DNA of 64,000 bases from Adiantum capillus-veneris (lineage: Eukaryota; Streptophyta; Polypodiopsida; Polypodiales; Pteridaceae), in the NCBI GenBank assembly GCA_014529385.2, contig CM043960.1:37274781-37338780 (forward strand), written 5' to 3'. The notes below the pieces were generated by a model. It was not told the DNA's origin, did not search any database, and saw only the letters and a program-made list of their open reading frames with translations. Made by a program: the position numbers and the translations under genes. Below, piece by piece: positions 34,262 through 44,033 of the stretch; position 1 is the stretch's first letter, and each line of letters opens with the position of its first letter.

Positions 34262-35746
34262 CTATGAAGTGTCTGTGGGCGAAGCATTGTAGTTGTTTGG
34301 GTCATAAGTTCCCAATGCAATTGTAGAGGGATGATACAACAGTCTTTCCAATAAAGCTGCTCTTTGTTTGATTGAAGGATTGGTGGTCGGGTTTTGGGTT
34401 GGTTTTGGCACTTCGGTAGTAGAATCAGTAGATGGATTCTTCTTTACCTTGTTGTTCTTTTTCACAATCCAAATCTGCTTCCGCTTCGCTTGTGCTTGCC
34501 ACAAACTCTTTGCGACCCAAACCTGCTTTGTTCTTTGTGTTGATTTCCTCGCCTTGAAATACCTAGGAGTTTCCGTGGATTGTACTGAAGGGAGTTCCTG
34601 TTTACAAATCCTTGGGATCCAAATTTTCTTGCTATAGCTTTGTGCCGTCATGAACTTCTTTGGAATCCAGATCTGTTTCATTGTCCTTGATTGTCTGGAA
34701 TCACTCTGTTGTCTGGTATTGAAGACTCTGTTTTCCACCTTTGTGTTCTCTGGCACAACCTTTTTTGGTCTCCATACCAACTTTGACTCCGTTTTTTCCC
34801 AAGGTTGAGCTGTTATATTATTGCTTGTCTTCCTTATCCAATGTTGAGAGTTCCTCGTCGAAGAGCAATCCAGTTGTATAGAAACTTTTGGTTGCCATTG
34901 CTTCTTCTTTTTCTCTGGTTGTTGTTTACCTTTGTTCTTGGATTCTTCCTTTGGAGTTGGCTCTGCTCCTTTGGTGAACTTAACTGATTGACTTTCACCT
35001 TCGTATTTGATAAGCACTGATTTAGAACTCCAGTCAATCATTGCATTGTATTGCTTCTGCCATGGTTGTCCTAGCAATAATGGATGTTGTGTAGCTTGGT
35101 CTTCAACCACGTAAAACATATGAGGATACACATACTGGTTAATCTGTATATGTAAAACTGTGCATCCGACAGTTTTGATTGAATTCTCAGAGTAACTCTT
35201 TAACTCTTGCTTGGCAGTTTGTAATTTAGTGTCATTTGTCAATTGTCTATACAAACTGAGTGAAAGTAGGTTAGTTTGAGCTCCTGAATCCAATAGTGCT
35301 CTGGCTTTGATTTGGTTGGTTCCTACTTTGCATTCAATGATGGGTTCTTCTTTGTCATTATCCATTTCTGTTATACTGACTGCGTTTATTCGTATTGCTC
35401 CTTCATTGCGCTGTTTCTGACGCAGTAGTCTTCTTTTCTCCATTCTTTCCTTCGCCTCGGCTTGCGCTTCCTCCACAATCTTTTTCTTTTTCTGGACACG
35501 CAGCTTTTCTTGATGTATTTTGAGAAGCATGTCTTGGGTTAGCGGCAAAAGATACTTTTTCACTCTGCATCCACTAATCCAATTGGGCATTTCTTCTCCG
35601 TCTAATGTAGCAAGCTTGACGGCTCCACTTGGTGATAGATCTTTAATCACCAGAGGTCCCATCCCTCGCTTTTTAAGCTTCTTAGCATGCTGTTTCAGAG
35701 TGTAAACTAGGACATAGTCCCCAACCTTAAACTCTTTAGTCCGCAC
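34262..35746 (-). CDS. integrase C-terminus fused to a second retropepsin and W-x-x-K repeats
   Basis: The frame is open upstream to about 35835, so it continues the integrase after a frameshift near 35838; the 35746 start is a convention. Residues 5-68 are the SH3-like integrase C-terminus (FKVGDYVLVYTLKQHAKKL). A basic coiled coil follows (75-112). Residues ~133-245 are a retropepsin-like domain: LLDSGAQTNLLS with D-S-G-A at 153-156, and HPLLLGQPWQ at 221-230 in place of I-L-G-R-P. After residue ~275 comes a Lys-rich tail with seven W-x-x-K/R motifs (e.g. IWIPKK, VWVAK, IWIVKK). The usual protease of this element lies upstream at 39102-40580, so this is an extra one in an unusual place. Confidence 0.85.
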   Translation of the reverse strand: MRTKEFKVGDYVLVYTLKQHAKKLKKRGMGPLVIKDLSPSGAVKLATLDGEEMPNWISGCRVKKYLLPLTQDMLLKIHQEKLRVQKKKKIVEEAQAEAKERMEKRRLLRQKQRNEGAIRINAVSITEMDNDKEEPIIECKVGTNQIKARALLDSGAQTNLLSLSLYRQLTNDTKLQTAKQELKSYSENSIKTVGCTVLHIQINQYVYPHMFYVVEDQATQHPLLLGQPWQKQYNAMIDWSSKSVLIKYEGESQSVKFTKGAEPTPKEESKNKGKQQPEKKKKQWQPKVSIQLDCSSTRNSQHWIRKTSNNITAQPWEKTESKLVWRPKKVVPENTKVENRVFNTRQQSDSRQSRTMKQIWIPKKFMTAQSYSKKIWIPRICKQELPSVQSTETPRYFKARKSTQRTKQVWVAKSLWQAQAKRKQIWIVKKNNKVKKNPSTDSTTEVPKPTQNPTTNPSIKQRAALLERLLYHPSTIALGTYDPNNYNASPTDTS

Positions 35747-35837
35747 ATGCTTATCAAAAAATTCCTTTTGTCGCCTTTTTTGAGCGTAGATAGAAGCTAC
35801 TGCTTTTAGGCGAAGCTCGTCTAGCTTTTCCAGGTAT

Positions 35838-38519
35838 CTATTCTATCAAAAGCTCGTGCCCTGTCCACTCTAGATCCTTAGCCACCCTTAAGGTTGAAAT
35901 CAAGAATTCTATTGGTAAGATAGCATTTAGCCCAAAAACCATGTTATATGGGGTCGTTCCTATTGATGTTTTATATGCTACCCTATATGCCCATAATGTT
36001 GAATGCAACTTCTGGTCCCAGTCAGTTCTCGAATCAGATACAATCTTCGTAAGGACCGTGCATATGGTTTTGTTTGTTGCTTCAGCTTGTCCGTTTGCTT
36101 GTGGATGATACGGGGCTGATTTCCTATGGATTGCCATGAATTCATCTAGAAGGATCTCTATCACTTCATTTATAAAATGTGTGCCTCGATCACTCACAAT
36201 TTCTATCGGCAATCCATATCGTACAAAGACGTATTCATATAGAAATTGTGCTGTGGTCCTGGCATCTGCTTTTTGAGTTGCCTTTGCTTCGACCCACTTT
36301 GTTAGATAGTCTGTAGCCACAACGATGTATTGTGCATGAGTCTTATATGCAGGAGGTGAAATGGGTCCGACATAATCAATCCCCCATTTTGCAAAAGCTC
36401 TTGCCCCCATCATTGGTCTAAGCGGCATATCATCTCTTTTAAGTGGTACTTTGGTCCGCTGACAGTCATCACACCGTTTAACGTATTCCTCAATGTCCAT
36501 ATGTAATGTTGGCCACCATATTCCTGCGGCTAAGACAAGTTTTGCTGTCTTATCACCTGAGAAATGGCCTCCACTTACTCCTCCATGAGCTTGCTCCAGG
36601 ATTATCACATACTCAGACTCTGATGCGCAAATCCTAAGCTGGTTGTCTTTACCTCTCTTATAGAGTTGATCTCCTATTAAAGAGTAATCTCTAGCTTCTG
36701 TCTCTACAGATTTCTGACGAGCTTTTGACGTTCCTTCTGGGAAAGTTCTATTTGTGAGATATTCAACAATATACTGACTCCATTCCGGAGCGATCATTAT
36801 CTGATATAATGTCGAATACTCTGCTGGCGATTTTGATGAACATACAATACATACAGTGACATATTCATGTACGCTTTCTTTCATTCCTGGCCAATAGACT
36901 CCCAATTGTAACAAATTCCTATATGTGTTCCTTCTTGAACAATGAAATGCACATTCCTGAACATGTGCTTCGCGCATATATATATTATATTCCTTAGGAT
37001 TGATGCATAGTCGTAAAACATGATCATTTCCCAATTGATACAACATTCCTGCAACCAATTGAAGATTCTTGGATTGCTGAATAGCAATATGTTTCTGGTT
37101 GTATTCTCTTCTATCAAACTCTCCTCCATAGGTTAATAGGCTAACGACATTTTGAGACCACTTCGGTATCATTTTTATGTTGAACAAGTACGCATCTAGC
37201 ATGCCGTCATCTACTCCTATAGGGTCTTCTCCATTCGTCAATCGCGAAAGATGATCAGCTCTAAGATGTGTTTTTCCTTTCTTTACTACTACCGTGAAGT
37301 CGAATTCCAATAAGATAATGAACCATCTCACTATTCTCCCGGTATTGCATGGTTTATTCACTAGGTAGAGCAAGGCTTGGTGATCCGCAAAAAACACAAA
37401 CTTGTTGGCTAGAAGATAATGCCGATATTTCTTCACAGCATATATCATTCCTAATCCCTCTCGCTCTGTTGTGGTGTAATTCTTCTCTGCATTGTTGAGC
37501 TGTCGACTGGCGTAACAGATAGGAAAATCCATGTTTCCTTCTTCTGGCTGAGCCAGAATGCATCCTATTGCATATGCCGAAGCATCTATATGCACATGGA
37601 ATATCTTCTCCCAATCTGGTGATTTCAAGACTGGAGCAGTAATGAGTGCCTCTTTCAATTTCTTGAATGATTCCTCACACTCCTCTGTCCATTCAAAGTT
37701 CACTATTAGCCTGTAAAGTGGTTGGCCTATTATAGCGTACATGTAAATGAATCGTCTATAATATCCGCAATGTCCCATAAAGCTCTGTACTTGTTTCGCA
37801 TTGGTTGGTCTAGGCATATCCACTATAACTTTTATCTTCTCTAAATCCGTGGATATTCCGTTTTGTGAGACAATATGTCCCAGAATTCTGCCCTGTCGGA
37901 CCATAAACACACATTTCTCAGGATTGAGACAAATGCGATATGTCCTACATTTCTCAAATACTTTTCTTAGGTGTTCTAGATGCTCATCTCTCAGAAGAGA
38001 ATGTACACATAAGTCATCCATGTATATTTCTAGAAACAACCTTAAGTATTCTTTGAAAGCATGCGTCATCAGCCTCTGGAAGGTTGCGGGAGCATTGGTT
38101 AGACCAAAAGGCATAACCCGATAAGCATAAATTCCCCACTCCGTTGCAAAAGCTGTTTTATGTTGATCTTCCGGTGCTATGGCTAGCTGGTTATATCCTG
38201 AAAAACCATCAAGAAAGGAGTATGCTGTTTTCCCTGATACACGCTCTAGAACATGATCAGTTATCGGCAGGGGATAATTGTCCCTGATTGTTGCAGCATT
38301 CACTTTCTTTAAGTTGACACACACTCGGAGTTTTCCGTTCTTCTTGGGTACCACCACAATCGGAGATACCCAATCGGTGTGTTCAATCTCGTATATGAAT
38401 TCAGCTTCCATTAGCTTATCTATCTCTTCTTTGATTCGCTTAGCAAACATATCATTATATGTGTATGGTCTCTGTCTGCTAGGCTTTGCGTTTGTTTTAG
38501 TGGGATTGTGTGTTGGCAT
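35838..38519 (-). CDS. reverse transcriptase - RNase H - integrase
   Basis: An 893-codon frame; the true RT start lies further upstream (38638-38420, GEEERLLSLLREYRDVFAWS) across a frameshift near 38470-38520. RT spans ~30-210, with the catalytic Y-M-D-D at 166-169. RNase H spans ~305-425 (HIDAS D312, E353, FADH D379, ADHLSR D422). Two integrase H-H-C-C modules follow: H519, H526, C557, C560 and H645, H652, C683, C686, with identical internal spacing. The integrase core has D715 (GIDYVG), D777 (VSDRGT) and E813 (GQAEATNK). The frame ends in mid-integrase at 35838 and continues in the next ORF. All catalytic residues are present. Confidence 0.95.
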   Translation of the reverse strand: MPTHNPTKTNAKPSRQRPYTYNDMFAKRIKEEIDKLMEAEFIYEIEHTDWVSPIVVVPKKNGKLRVCVNLKKVNAATIRDNYPLPITDHVLERVSGKTAYSFLDGFSGYNQLAIAPEDQHKTAFATEWGIYAYRVMPFGLTNAPATFQRLMTHAFKEYLRLFLEIYMDDLCVHSLLRDEHLEHLRKVFEKCRTYRICLNPEKCVFMVRQGRILGHIVSQNGISTDLEKIKVIVDMPRPTNAKQVQSFMGHCGYYRRFIYMYAIIGQPLYRLIVNFEWTEECEESFKKLKEALITAPVLKSPDWEKIFHVHIDASAYAIGCILAQPEEGNMDFPICYASRQLNNAEKNYTTTEREGLGMIYAVKKYRHYLLANKFVFFADHQALLYLVNKPCNTGRIVRWFIILLEFDFTVVVKKGKTHLRADHLSRLTNGEDPIGVDDGMLDAYLFNIKMIPKWSQNVVSLLTYGGEFDRREYNQKHIAIQQSKNLQLVAGMLYQLGNDHVLRLCINPKEYNIYMREAHVQECAFHCSRRNTYRNLLQLGVYWPGMKESVHEYVTVCIVCSSKSPAEYSTLYQIMIAPEWSQYIVEYLTNRTFPEGTSKARQKSVETEARDYSLIGDQLYKRGKDNQLRICASESEYVIILEQAHGGVSGGHFSGDKTAKLVLAAGIWWPTLHMDIEEYVKRCDDCQRTKVPLKRDDMPLRPMMGARAFAKWGIDYVGPISPPAYKTHAQYIVVATDYLTKWVEAKATQKADARTTAQFLYEYVFVRYGLPIEIVSDRGTHFINEVIEILLDEFMAIHRKSAPYHPQANGQAEATNKTICTVLTKIVSDSRTDWDQKLHSTLWAYRVAYKTSIGTTPYNMVFGLNAILPIEFLISTLRVAKDLEWTGHELLIE

Positions 38520-38664
38520 ATCGATGGGTCAACTCCCTTTAAGTCCTTATAAGACCATGCAAACACATCCCTGTACTCTCTGAGAAGACTCAAAAGTCTC
38601 TCTTCCTCGCCTGGAGACAAATCTGTGGCTATGTACACCGGTCTAGGTGTCTCACCTGGAGCTG

Positions 38665-39114
38665 CTAAATCAACTTTTTTTGCATCCTCCGGTCCGTCAT
38701 AAGATTCGTTCTCCCTCTCTCTCGAATAGGTTGGGTTAATACCACCTTCCTATCCTCTATTGTGAATTTCCTGTAGTGAGAGGGAACATCCATGTTTTCC
38801 TTGATTTTGGCGTTTTCGTCCTCTCCACTCTCAATGTCTGTCGTCCAAACTTCTTTCAGAGTTTTCTTGAGCTCTCTGTACTTGTTTCTACGTTCTAACT
38901 TGGACTTCGTGTGTTCTCTGTTGCGCTTGTTCTTTTCTGATTTTTCTGTTTCAGTTTTCGTTTCATTCCTTTGAACTTGATTTCTTGAGCTTCTTTTGTC
39001 TTTTCGTAAGCTCTTTTGCTCATTGCCTCTCATTCTTCCAGAAATCTTGTCCTTAACACAATCTTCCGCCTTTACTAGCATTAGGAATTGATTTTTTCCT
39101 CTTATTCTAGGCAT
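38665..39114 (-). CDS. protease-RT linker region
   Basis: A 149-codon frame overlapping the protease ORF end by 13 bp. It is very rich in Lys/Arg/Glu (KSEKNKRNREHTKSKLERRN) and ends VVLTQPIRERGRTN. It resembles the charged linker before RT. It stops at a T/A homopolymer near 38670, probably a frameshift in a longer pol. Confidence 0.65.
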   Translation of the reverse strand: MPRIRGKNQFLMLVKAEDCVKDKISGRMRGNEQKSLRKDKRSSRNQVQRNETKTETEKSEKNKRNREHTKSKLERRNKYRELKKTLKEVWTTDIESGEDENAKIKENMDVPSHYRKFTIEDRKVVLTQPIRERGRTNLMTDRRMQKKLI

Positions 39115-40580
39115 CGGATTGGTTCTAACCCCCTTTGTTTTTCTCTTTGCTCTATAGCGTTTCTGCGTTGTTTAGTTTGGTTCGGAAAATCATAAAATCG
39201 GACATCCGTTATAGTTTCTTTGTTTCCGCTTGAATTGTCCGTTGACTCGTTGTCTGCTTCATTTCCCCACTCTGGATGATCGGGAATGTCGTGAAACACC
39301 TCTTCTTCATATTCCTTTTCCAGTGTATCGTTCTTTTCAGTTTCTTTTTCGAGTGTAGTTCTCAGCATGAAGTACGGAACCACGTCGTACCCGTCCTTGT
39401 CGCAAAATTTCGTTGTGGGACCATCCGGAATTGCACAAACATCTAGGGTTGCTAGAATGTGTGTCCATTCTAATGGTTCAAGCGTGTCCTCTGGAAAGGG
39501 TTCTCCTATATAAGTTTCGTCTTCGATAGCCCTTTCTAAAACATATTCTTCTCGCCTCAGACTTCCACATTTCGAGGCTCCACACATCCATAACTCCTTG
39601 GGCTTACCTAACCAAGCTGGAAATTCGGATCCTGCCAAAGTAGCTGAATCAAACTCCTCTACCGGTATTCGGTTCACATCTTTATAGCTATGGTCTCTCA
39701 GGTTCACACGTGTAGTGGTTTCCATATTTCTCAGGTATATGTGATCGTAGCCCCAATCCTGGACCATTTTCAACTGTCTCATGAATGGTCTTCCCAGTAT
39801 GATATCATAGTTATTCTCCTTGCCAAAATCGACAATAGCAAAAGTATGTTCGTATTCAATGCCGCAAGAAGTTACTACGACTTTCTCTAATAACCCCATA
39901 GGTTTCTCCATGTGTCCATCTGCTAATTGGAGTTTCAACCTATTCTTCCTTATTGCTGGTTTTCCCCATTTTTTCCAGATTTCTTTTGTAGCAATGGCTA
40001 CCCCAGCTCCGCTGTCTAGTATTGCCATCGTGTTCACTCCTTGGAATTCAACTGGTAAGGTTGTATTTCCCTCTTCACCTTCGCAATACTCTCCGACCTT
40101 GTTTAAGGGTACAGGCTTAGCGTTCTTTTGTGGTTTGCTCAGCTCTTGTATACCCTCTTGCAGTCTCGATGTTGGGTCTTTTATCCCAATTTTCTCCAAG
40201 CATTTTCCTACAGTGGTCCACATATGTGGTCTTAGCCTCAAAAGCTCAGCTAGAGTGATAGTGCATGTCACTGGTGTTGACAAGATCTCTATCAATCCTT
40301 GTGAGTCCATGAATTTTTCTGATGAGATTCTTCGTGAGGGAAGTGCTCTAATCTCGGATTTTGCTTCATACTCTCCTAAGTATGAAGGTAAGGTATTCAG
40401 TGAATGAGGTTTTCTCTCCATTGTTCTAACAGAGCCCCCATCTCCCCAGTAAGATTGCAGATCCAAGTCCACTTGAGATCCTGCCTCAAATTCCACTATG
40501 GGAGGATTCCTGATGTCCTTTTCCAAATTTGTCTGATTAGCTTGGCAACTTAGCTCGTTTGCAAAGTTTGCCTCTCTCAC
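39102..40580 (-). CDS. gypsy protease (retropepsin)
   Basis: A 492-codon frame. D-S-G-A at residues 189-192 (MAILDSGAGVAIATKEIW) and YDIILGRPFMRQL at 258-270 are the catalytic loop and flap/C-terminal signature of a retropepsin, which cleaves the polyprotein. The ~170 residues before it are an uncharacterised linker; the ~220 after are acidic (VEEFDSATLAGSEFPAWLGK, PDHPEWGNEADNE). It is out of frame with the ORF just upstream, ending at 40594, so a gag-pol frameshift or a mutation lies near 40590-40620. Confidence 0.88.
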   Translation of the reverse strand: MREANFANELSCQANQTNLEKDIRNPPIVEFEAGSQVDLDLQSYWGDGGSVRTMERKPHSLNTLPSYLGEYEAKSEIRALPSRRISSEKFMDSQGLIEILSTPVTCTITLAELLRLRPHMWTTVGKCLEKIGIKDPTSRLQEGIQELSKPQKNAKPVPLNKVGEYCEGEEGNTTLPVEFQGVNTMAILDSGAGVAIATKEIWKKWGKPAIRKNRLKLQLADGHMEKPMGLLEKVVVTSCGIEYEHTFAIVDFGKENNYDIILGRPFMRQLKMVQDWGYDHIYLRNMETTTRVNLRDHSYKDVNRIPVEEFDSATLAGSEFPAWLGKPKELWMCGASKCGSLRREEYVLERAIEDETYIGEPFPEDTLEPLEWTHILATLDVCAIPDGPTTKFCDKDGYDVVPYFMLRTTLEKETEKNDTLEKEYEEEVFHDIPDHPEWGNEADNESTDNSSGNKETITDVRFYDFPNQTKQRRNAIEQREKQRGLEPIRCLE

Positions 40581-40593
40581 TTGTTTCCAAAAT

Positions 40594-41349
40594 TCATTGT
40601 AATCCTCCTCTTCCGTAAATCCTCTGTATGACTGGATGAAAACTCTCTATCTCCTGATCGGTTGTGTTCAATACTATGCGGTCATCCTTGTGTGTATTTT
40701 CAGGCTTTTGTGCACTGGGAGTCTTTTCAGCTACCCGTGAAATGATAATCTCTTGCTGAATTGGGTTTTCCGTTCCACAATTCATTGTTTTTCTTGGTGG
40801 TTCTAATAAGGCTTGTGCAGTCTCGATCCTTCTCTGGCACATTTCAAATCTCTGCTTTTCCAATTTCGCGTTTGGGTATGTCATCCACCTCTGTTCTTGT
40901 GTTTGGTTGTTCTTTAACCTAGCTTCGTAAGCTCTCATCAGTGCGTCCAATGGTTCGTGTACTTTGTCGACTAGCACTGATCCCCCTGAGCTTAAGCTCG
41001 TTGTTTCTTTGATACTCTTTTGTTTCGTTCTTTCCGGGCTCATCTCTCGTTTCCCGTTTTGACTCTCAAGTTTTTCTAATCTATCTTTAGTTCGCTTTAG
41101 TTCCTCAGCTAGAATAGCATCTTCACGTTCTTTTCTCAACTTCATGCGTGCTTTTCTAGATTTCCATGTGTTTCTCTGACTCCGCGGTCCTTGACTAACC
41201 ACTTCAGTCGCTAACTTTCCATTCTCAGGTTCTCTAGTGGTTTTCTTAGCTTGAGCTCTAGTAACAACTTGCGTTGGTATCAGAGTTTCATTTTCGGACC
41301 CACTGCTGGTAGGAATAGTTTCTAGCATATTCAATGTCGTCTTTTGCAC
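40594..41349 (-). CDS. gag C-terminal extension
   Basis: 251 codons in the same frame as gag, separated from it by one TGA at 41397-41395. It is highly charged with a coiled-coil segment (KERED-AILAEELKRTKDRLEKLE), then a second basic part. The few residues before it complete a zinc-knuckle-like C-x2-stop-x3-H-x4-C. It is better seen as the end of Gag than as a separate gene. Confidence 0.6.
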   Translation of the reverse strand: MQKTTLNMLETIPTSSGSENETLIPTQVVTRAQAKKTTREPENGKLATEVVSQGPRSQRNTWKSRKARMKLRKEREDAILAEELKRTKDRLEKLESQNGKREMSPERTKQKSIKETTSLSSGGSVLVDKVHEPLDALMRAYEARLKNNQTQEQRWMTYPNAKLEKQRFEMCQRRIETAQALLEPPRKTMNCGTENPIQQEIIISRVAEKTPSAQKPENTHKDDRIVLNTTDQEIESFHPVIQRIYGRGGLQ

Positions 41350-41394
41350 TTTGTTTGGATTCTTTGAACAATCCTCAATGAAGTGAGTAACCCC

Positions 41395-43869
41395 TCACTC
41401 AGTGCAATAAGCGTTAATTCTAATGATTTCCGTACGTGGACAAACATTCATCAGATGGTCACCTCCACACTTGTAACAGGGTCCTAGTGCTGGTCTTGGT
41501 CCCACTTGATTCGTCCTTTGTGGATAGGATGGTCTTTGTCCTGTTAACCCTCCATGAGCTATGAACATCAATGTTCTTGCGTCCAAATTGTATCTCTCTT
41601 CATCAGAAGCACTTGTAACTGTTGGTGTTCCAACATTCCCAATCATGCCCCATGGTTCTGGTTGTTTGGGTTCTTCTGGTGGGTAATACACAGTTGGAGA
41701 CATGTGTGCACCAGATTCTTCATAATAGGCTTGAACAGGCACTAAGGCTTGTTCTTCCTGATTCTCTAAGGTTGGTGCATATCTAATGCCCACTGGTCTT
41801 GCTCTTGGTAAAGGTGGTTGTTGTCCCAATACCGGTTGCGGTCTTTCTATCCCCATAGGTCCTGGTACATTTCCCGTTGGGTATCGAGGTACTGGATGTA
41901 CCTGAGGTGGTGCTAATTGAGCAGGAGGTGCATACTGACGATCCCTTACATACCCTTTGTTGTAATAGCACTCCTCTGTTGGATGGTTTGTCCATTTTTG
42001 TTCAATAGCACACCATTTCAGTGGTTTTGGCAATGGTTTTTGGTATGGTGCCATCCTTTTTAGAGCATCTTCTATCATTTGCTCTACATTTGGCATGGTT
42101 GTTGTTTGAACATTCTTTTTAGTGGTAGTCTCGCTCGCTACGAAGGAAGAGCTACTGGATGCAAAATCTGTATCCGCTGACACCTCTCCATAAACCGTAC
42201 AGTTATCCACTAAGTACAATGCTTCTCTCGTTACTTGCTCGAAACTTGTACAAGCTTTCAAGTGCAAGTTCTTCTTGAGAGTGTCGTTTCTCAATCCTTC
42301 AATAAAGAGAACAGATAGTCTGTCATCTTGTGGTCGTTCACGTACTGGACATCTCTCAATGTATTGTTTGAAGCGAAGCGAAGCTTCCTTCACTTTTTCG
42401 TGTTCTCTCTGTTTAAAAGCATATATTTGTGAGACCGTATTGTGCTTAATCCCTCGTTTTGAGAATTCCTCAGCAAACTCTCTTAGCAAATGGTCAATGT
42501 CATGGAATCCCCCTCTGTTCAGTGGTTGAAACCATGTCAATGCCGTACCTTCTAGAGTAAGACCAAATCCCTCGTATTGTGTATGGAAATCTGTTATATT
42601 CTCAGCTCTTAAGACTTGCTTAAAGAGTGACATATGTGCATACGGATCTCCTGAACCACCATACTTCTTTGGCATACACTTGGCTACTTGAGATGGTCTC
42701 ATACGTCTATGGCTTGCTACCAATCTCATTGCTCCAGTGTCCCGGCTAAAGCTTTCTCTAGCATCATGGACTTCATGGGTTACCCTTGTCGGTTCCCCTG
42801 CCCTGAGTCTACTACTAGGAGGTAAATGTGATGGTTCCGCTTCGAACCTTGGACCTAGAGTGGTATATGTGGGGATTGGAACTGCACTACCTCGATTCGT
42901 ATCCATTGACTCTCTGGAATGTAATGATCCCATTGGTCCGGGCTTCGAGTACTGAGGTTGACTGAAAGAGTCAGCAGCCTGAATTCTTTGTCCTCCTGTT
43001 GTCATTGGGTTTTGCACTCCATTTGTTGGTGCTGGTCTTTGTGAGCTAGAAGTAACATAATACTGATGTAGTGGTCCCCCAAAGTATGTATATCCTTCTA
43101 ATTCTTTCTTGCCCATTGTTGAGTATTGCCTCCCATACTTGTCGTAAGCGGCAATTTTCACTTCCGATCCCTCTGTGTAGGTAAAGACATAAAGTCTTTT
43201 TTGGTCTGTCAACTCTCCAGTGTAGGGTTCTTCACATCTATAATAGAGATCTTGCTCCCCATTATTATATTTGTATAGCCCCACATAGATGTTATCAGTG
43301 TTGATCCTTGTAGTTTCATTCTCTCTTCTTAACCTCGCATCAGGGAAGTTCATTATTGGTGCTTTCTCCTCAAGTTCTTCATCTACTTTGGCTTTGGTGC
43401 CCATCAATCCCCACTTGTCCACAATGTTAGGGTTTAGGACTACCAAATACATGGTACCCTCGTCATCTAGATATCTATCTCCGCTATAGCTCACAGGCAC
43501 TAAGTCCTTGAACTCACTAGGTCTATCTTCTATCTTTACACAATAGCGGTCCATTCCATCTTTGTAGATCTTGGCACCTTGCTCATTGTCGTACTGGTAT
43601 TTTATGAACAATAGCTTCATTGTGGCGGAAGGGTTTGATGGTCCCGCTGCCATATTTTCTCTGTTGTTCAGATTCAAGTGTTCCAAGTGTTCGGTGAAAA
43701 TCTCGTAAGATCTCTCCGAAGAAGTATCAAAAACACTTCCTTCAAAGATCGGCTCTAATGGTTGCACCCAACTTTGGTTTACACTTCCCTCGGTTGATAT
43801 GACACTTGCTTGTTCCCCTTGTTTTGGTTGGTTATTCTGGAGATTCCTGCCCGATCTCAAGTTCATCAA
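41395..43869 (-). CDS. gag
   Basis: An 824-codon frame starting MMNLRSGRNLQNNQ. The N-terminal ~280 residues form an unrecognised globular region (LFIKYQYDNEQG, YYRCEEPYTGEL). Residues ~390-570 match the retrotransposon gag (capsid) region (FAEEFSKRGIKHNTVSQIY, EASLRFKQYIERCP). A Pro-rich region follows, and near the end is a zinc knuckle CYKCGGDHLMNVC (C-x2-C-x3-H-x4-C), for RNA packaging. The start lies 164 nt past the last palindrome of array 1. A diverged relative of this gag is at 54160-56560. Confidence 0.92.
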   Translation of the reverse strand: MMNLRSGRNLQNNQPKQGEQASVISTEGSVNQSWVQPLEPIFEGSVFDTSSERSYEIFTEHLEHLNLNNRENMAAGPSNPSATMKLLFIKYQYDNEQGAKIYKDGMDRYCVKIEDRPSEFKDLVPVSYSGDRYLDDEGTMYLVVLNPNIVDKWGLMGTKAKVDEELEEKAPIMNFPDARLRRENETTRINTDNIYVGLYKYNNGEQDLYYRCEEPYTGELTDQKRLYVFTYTEGSEVKIAAYDKYGRQYSTMGKKELEGYTYFGGPLHQYYVTSSSQRPAPTNGVQNPMTTGGQRIQAADSFSQPQYSKPGPMGSLHSRESMDTNRGSAVPIPTYTTLGPRFEAEPSHLPPSSRLRAGEPTRVTHEVHDARESFSRDTGAMRLVASHRRMRPSQVAKCMPKKYGGSGDPYAHMSLFKQVLRAENITDFHTQYEGFGLTLEGTALTWFQPLNRGGFHDIDHLLREFAEEFSKRGIKHNTVSQIYAFKQREHEKVKEASLRFKQYIERCPVRERPQDDRLSVLFIEGLRNDTLKKNLHLKACTSFEQVTREALYLVDNCTVYGEVSADTDFASSSSSFVASETTTKKNVQTTTMPNVEQMIEDALKRMAPYQKPLPKPLKWCAIEQKWTNHPTEECYYNKGYVRDRQYAPPAQLAPPQVHPVPRYPTGNVPGPMGIERPQPVLGQQPPLPRARPVGIRYAPTLENQEEQALVPVQAYYEESGAHMSPTVYYPPEEPKQPEPWGMIGNVGTPTVTSASDEERYNLDARTLMFIAHGGLTGQRPSYPQRTNQVGPRPALGPCYKCGGDHLMNVCPRTEIIRINAYCTE

Positions 43870-44033
43870 TTCCCCTAAAGGACTTTAACTTTTCCGTCTC
43901 GGCAATTTGTTTTCCCAAGTTTTTGTGGTCAGAATTGATCCAAACTGATTGATACTTGGTCAATTGTTTAATCTTGTCAGCTGGACAACTTCTGTTTCAT
44001 CAAGTGAGAATTTTGTTGCAGTTATGCTGAAAA

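Noticed and set aside
37801-38583. Plus-strand open frames opposite RT
   Set aside because: The minus strand encodes a clear RT with all motifs; these are antisense shadows.
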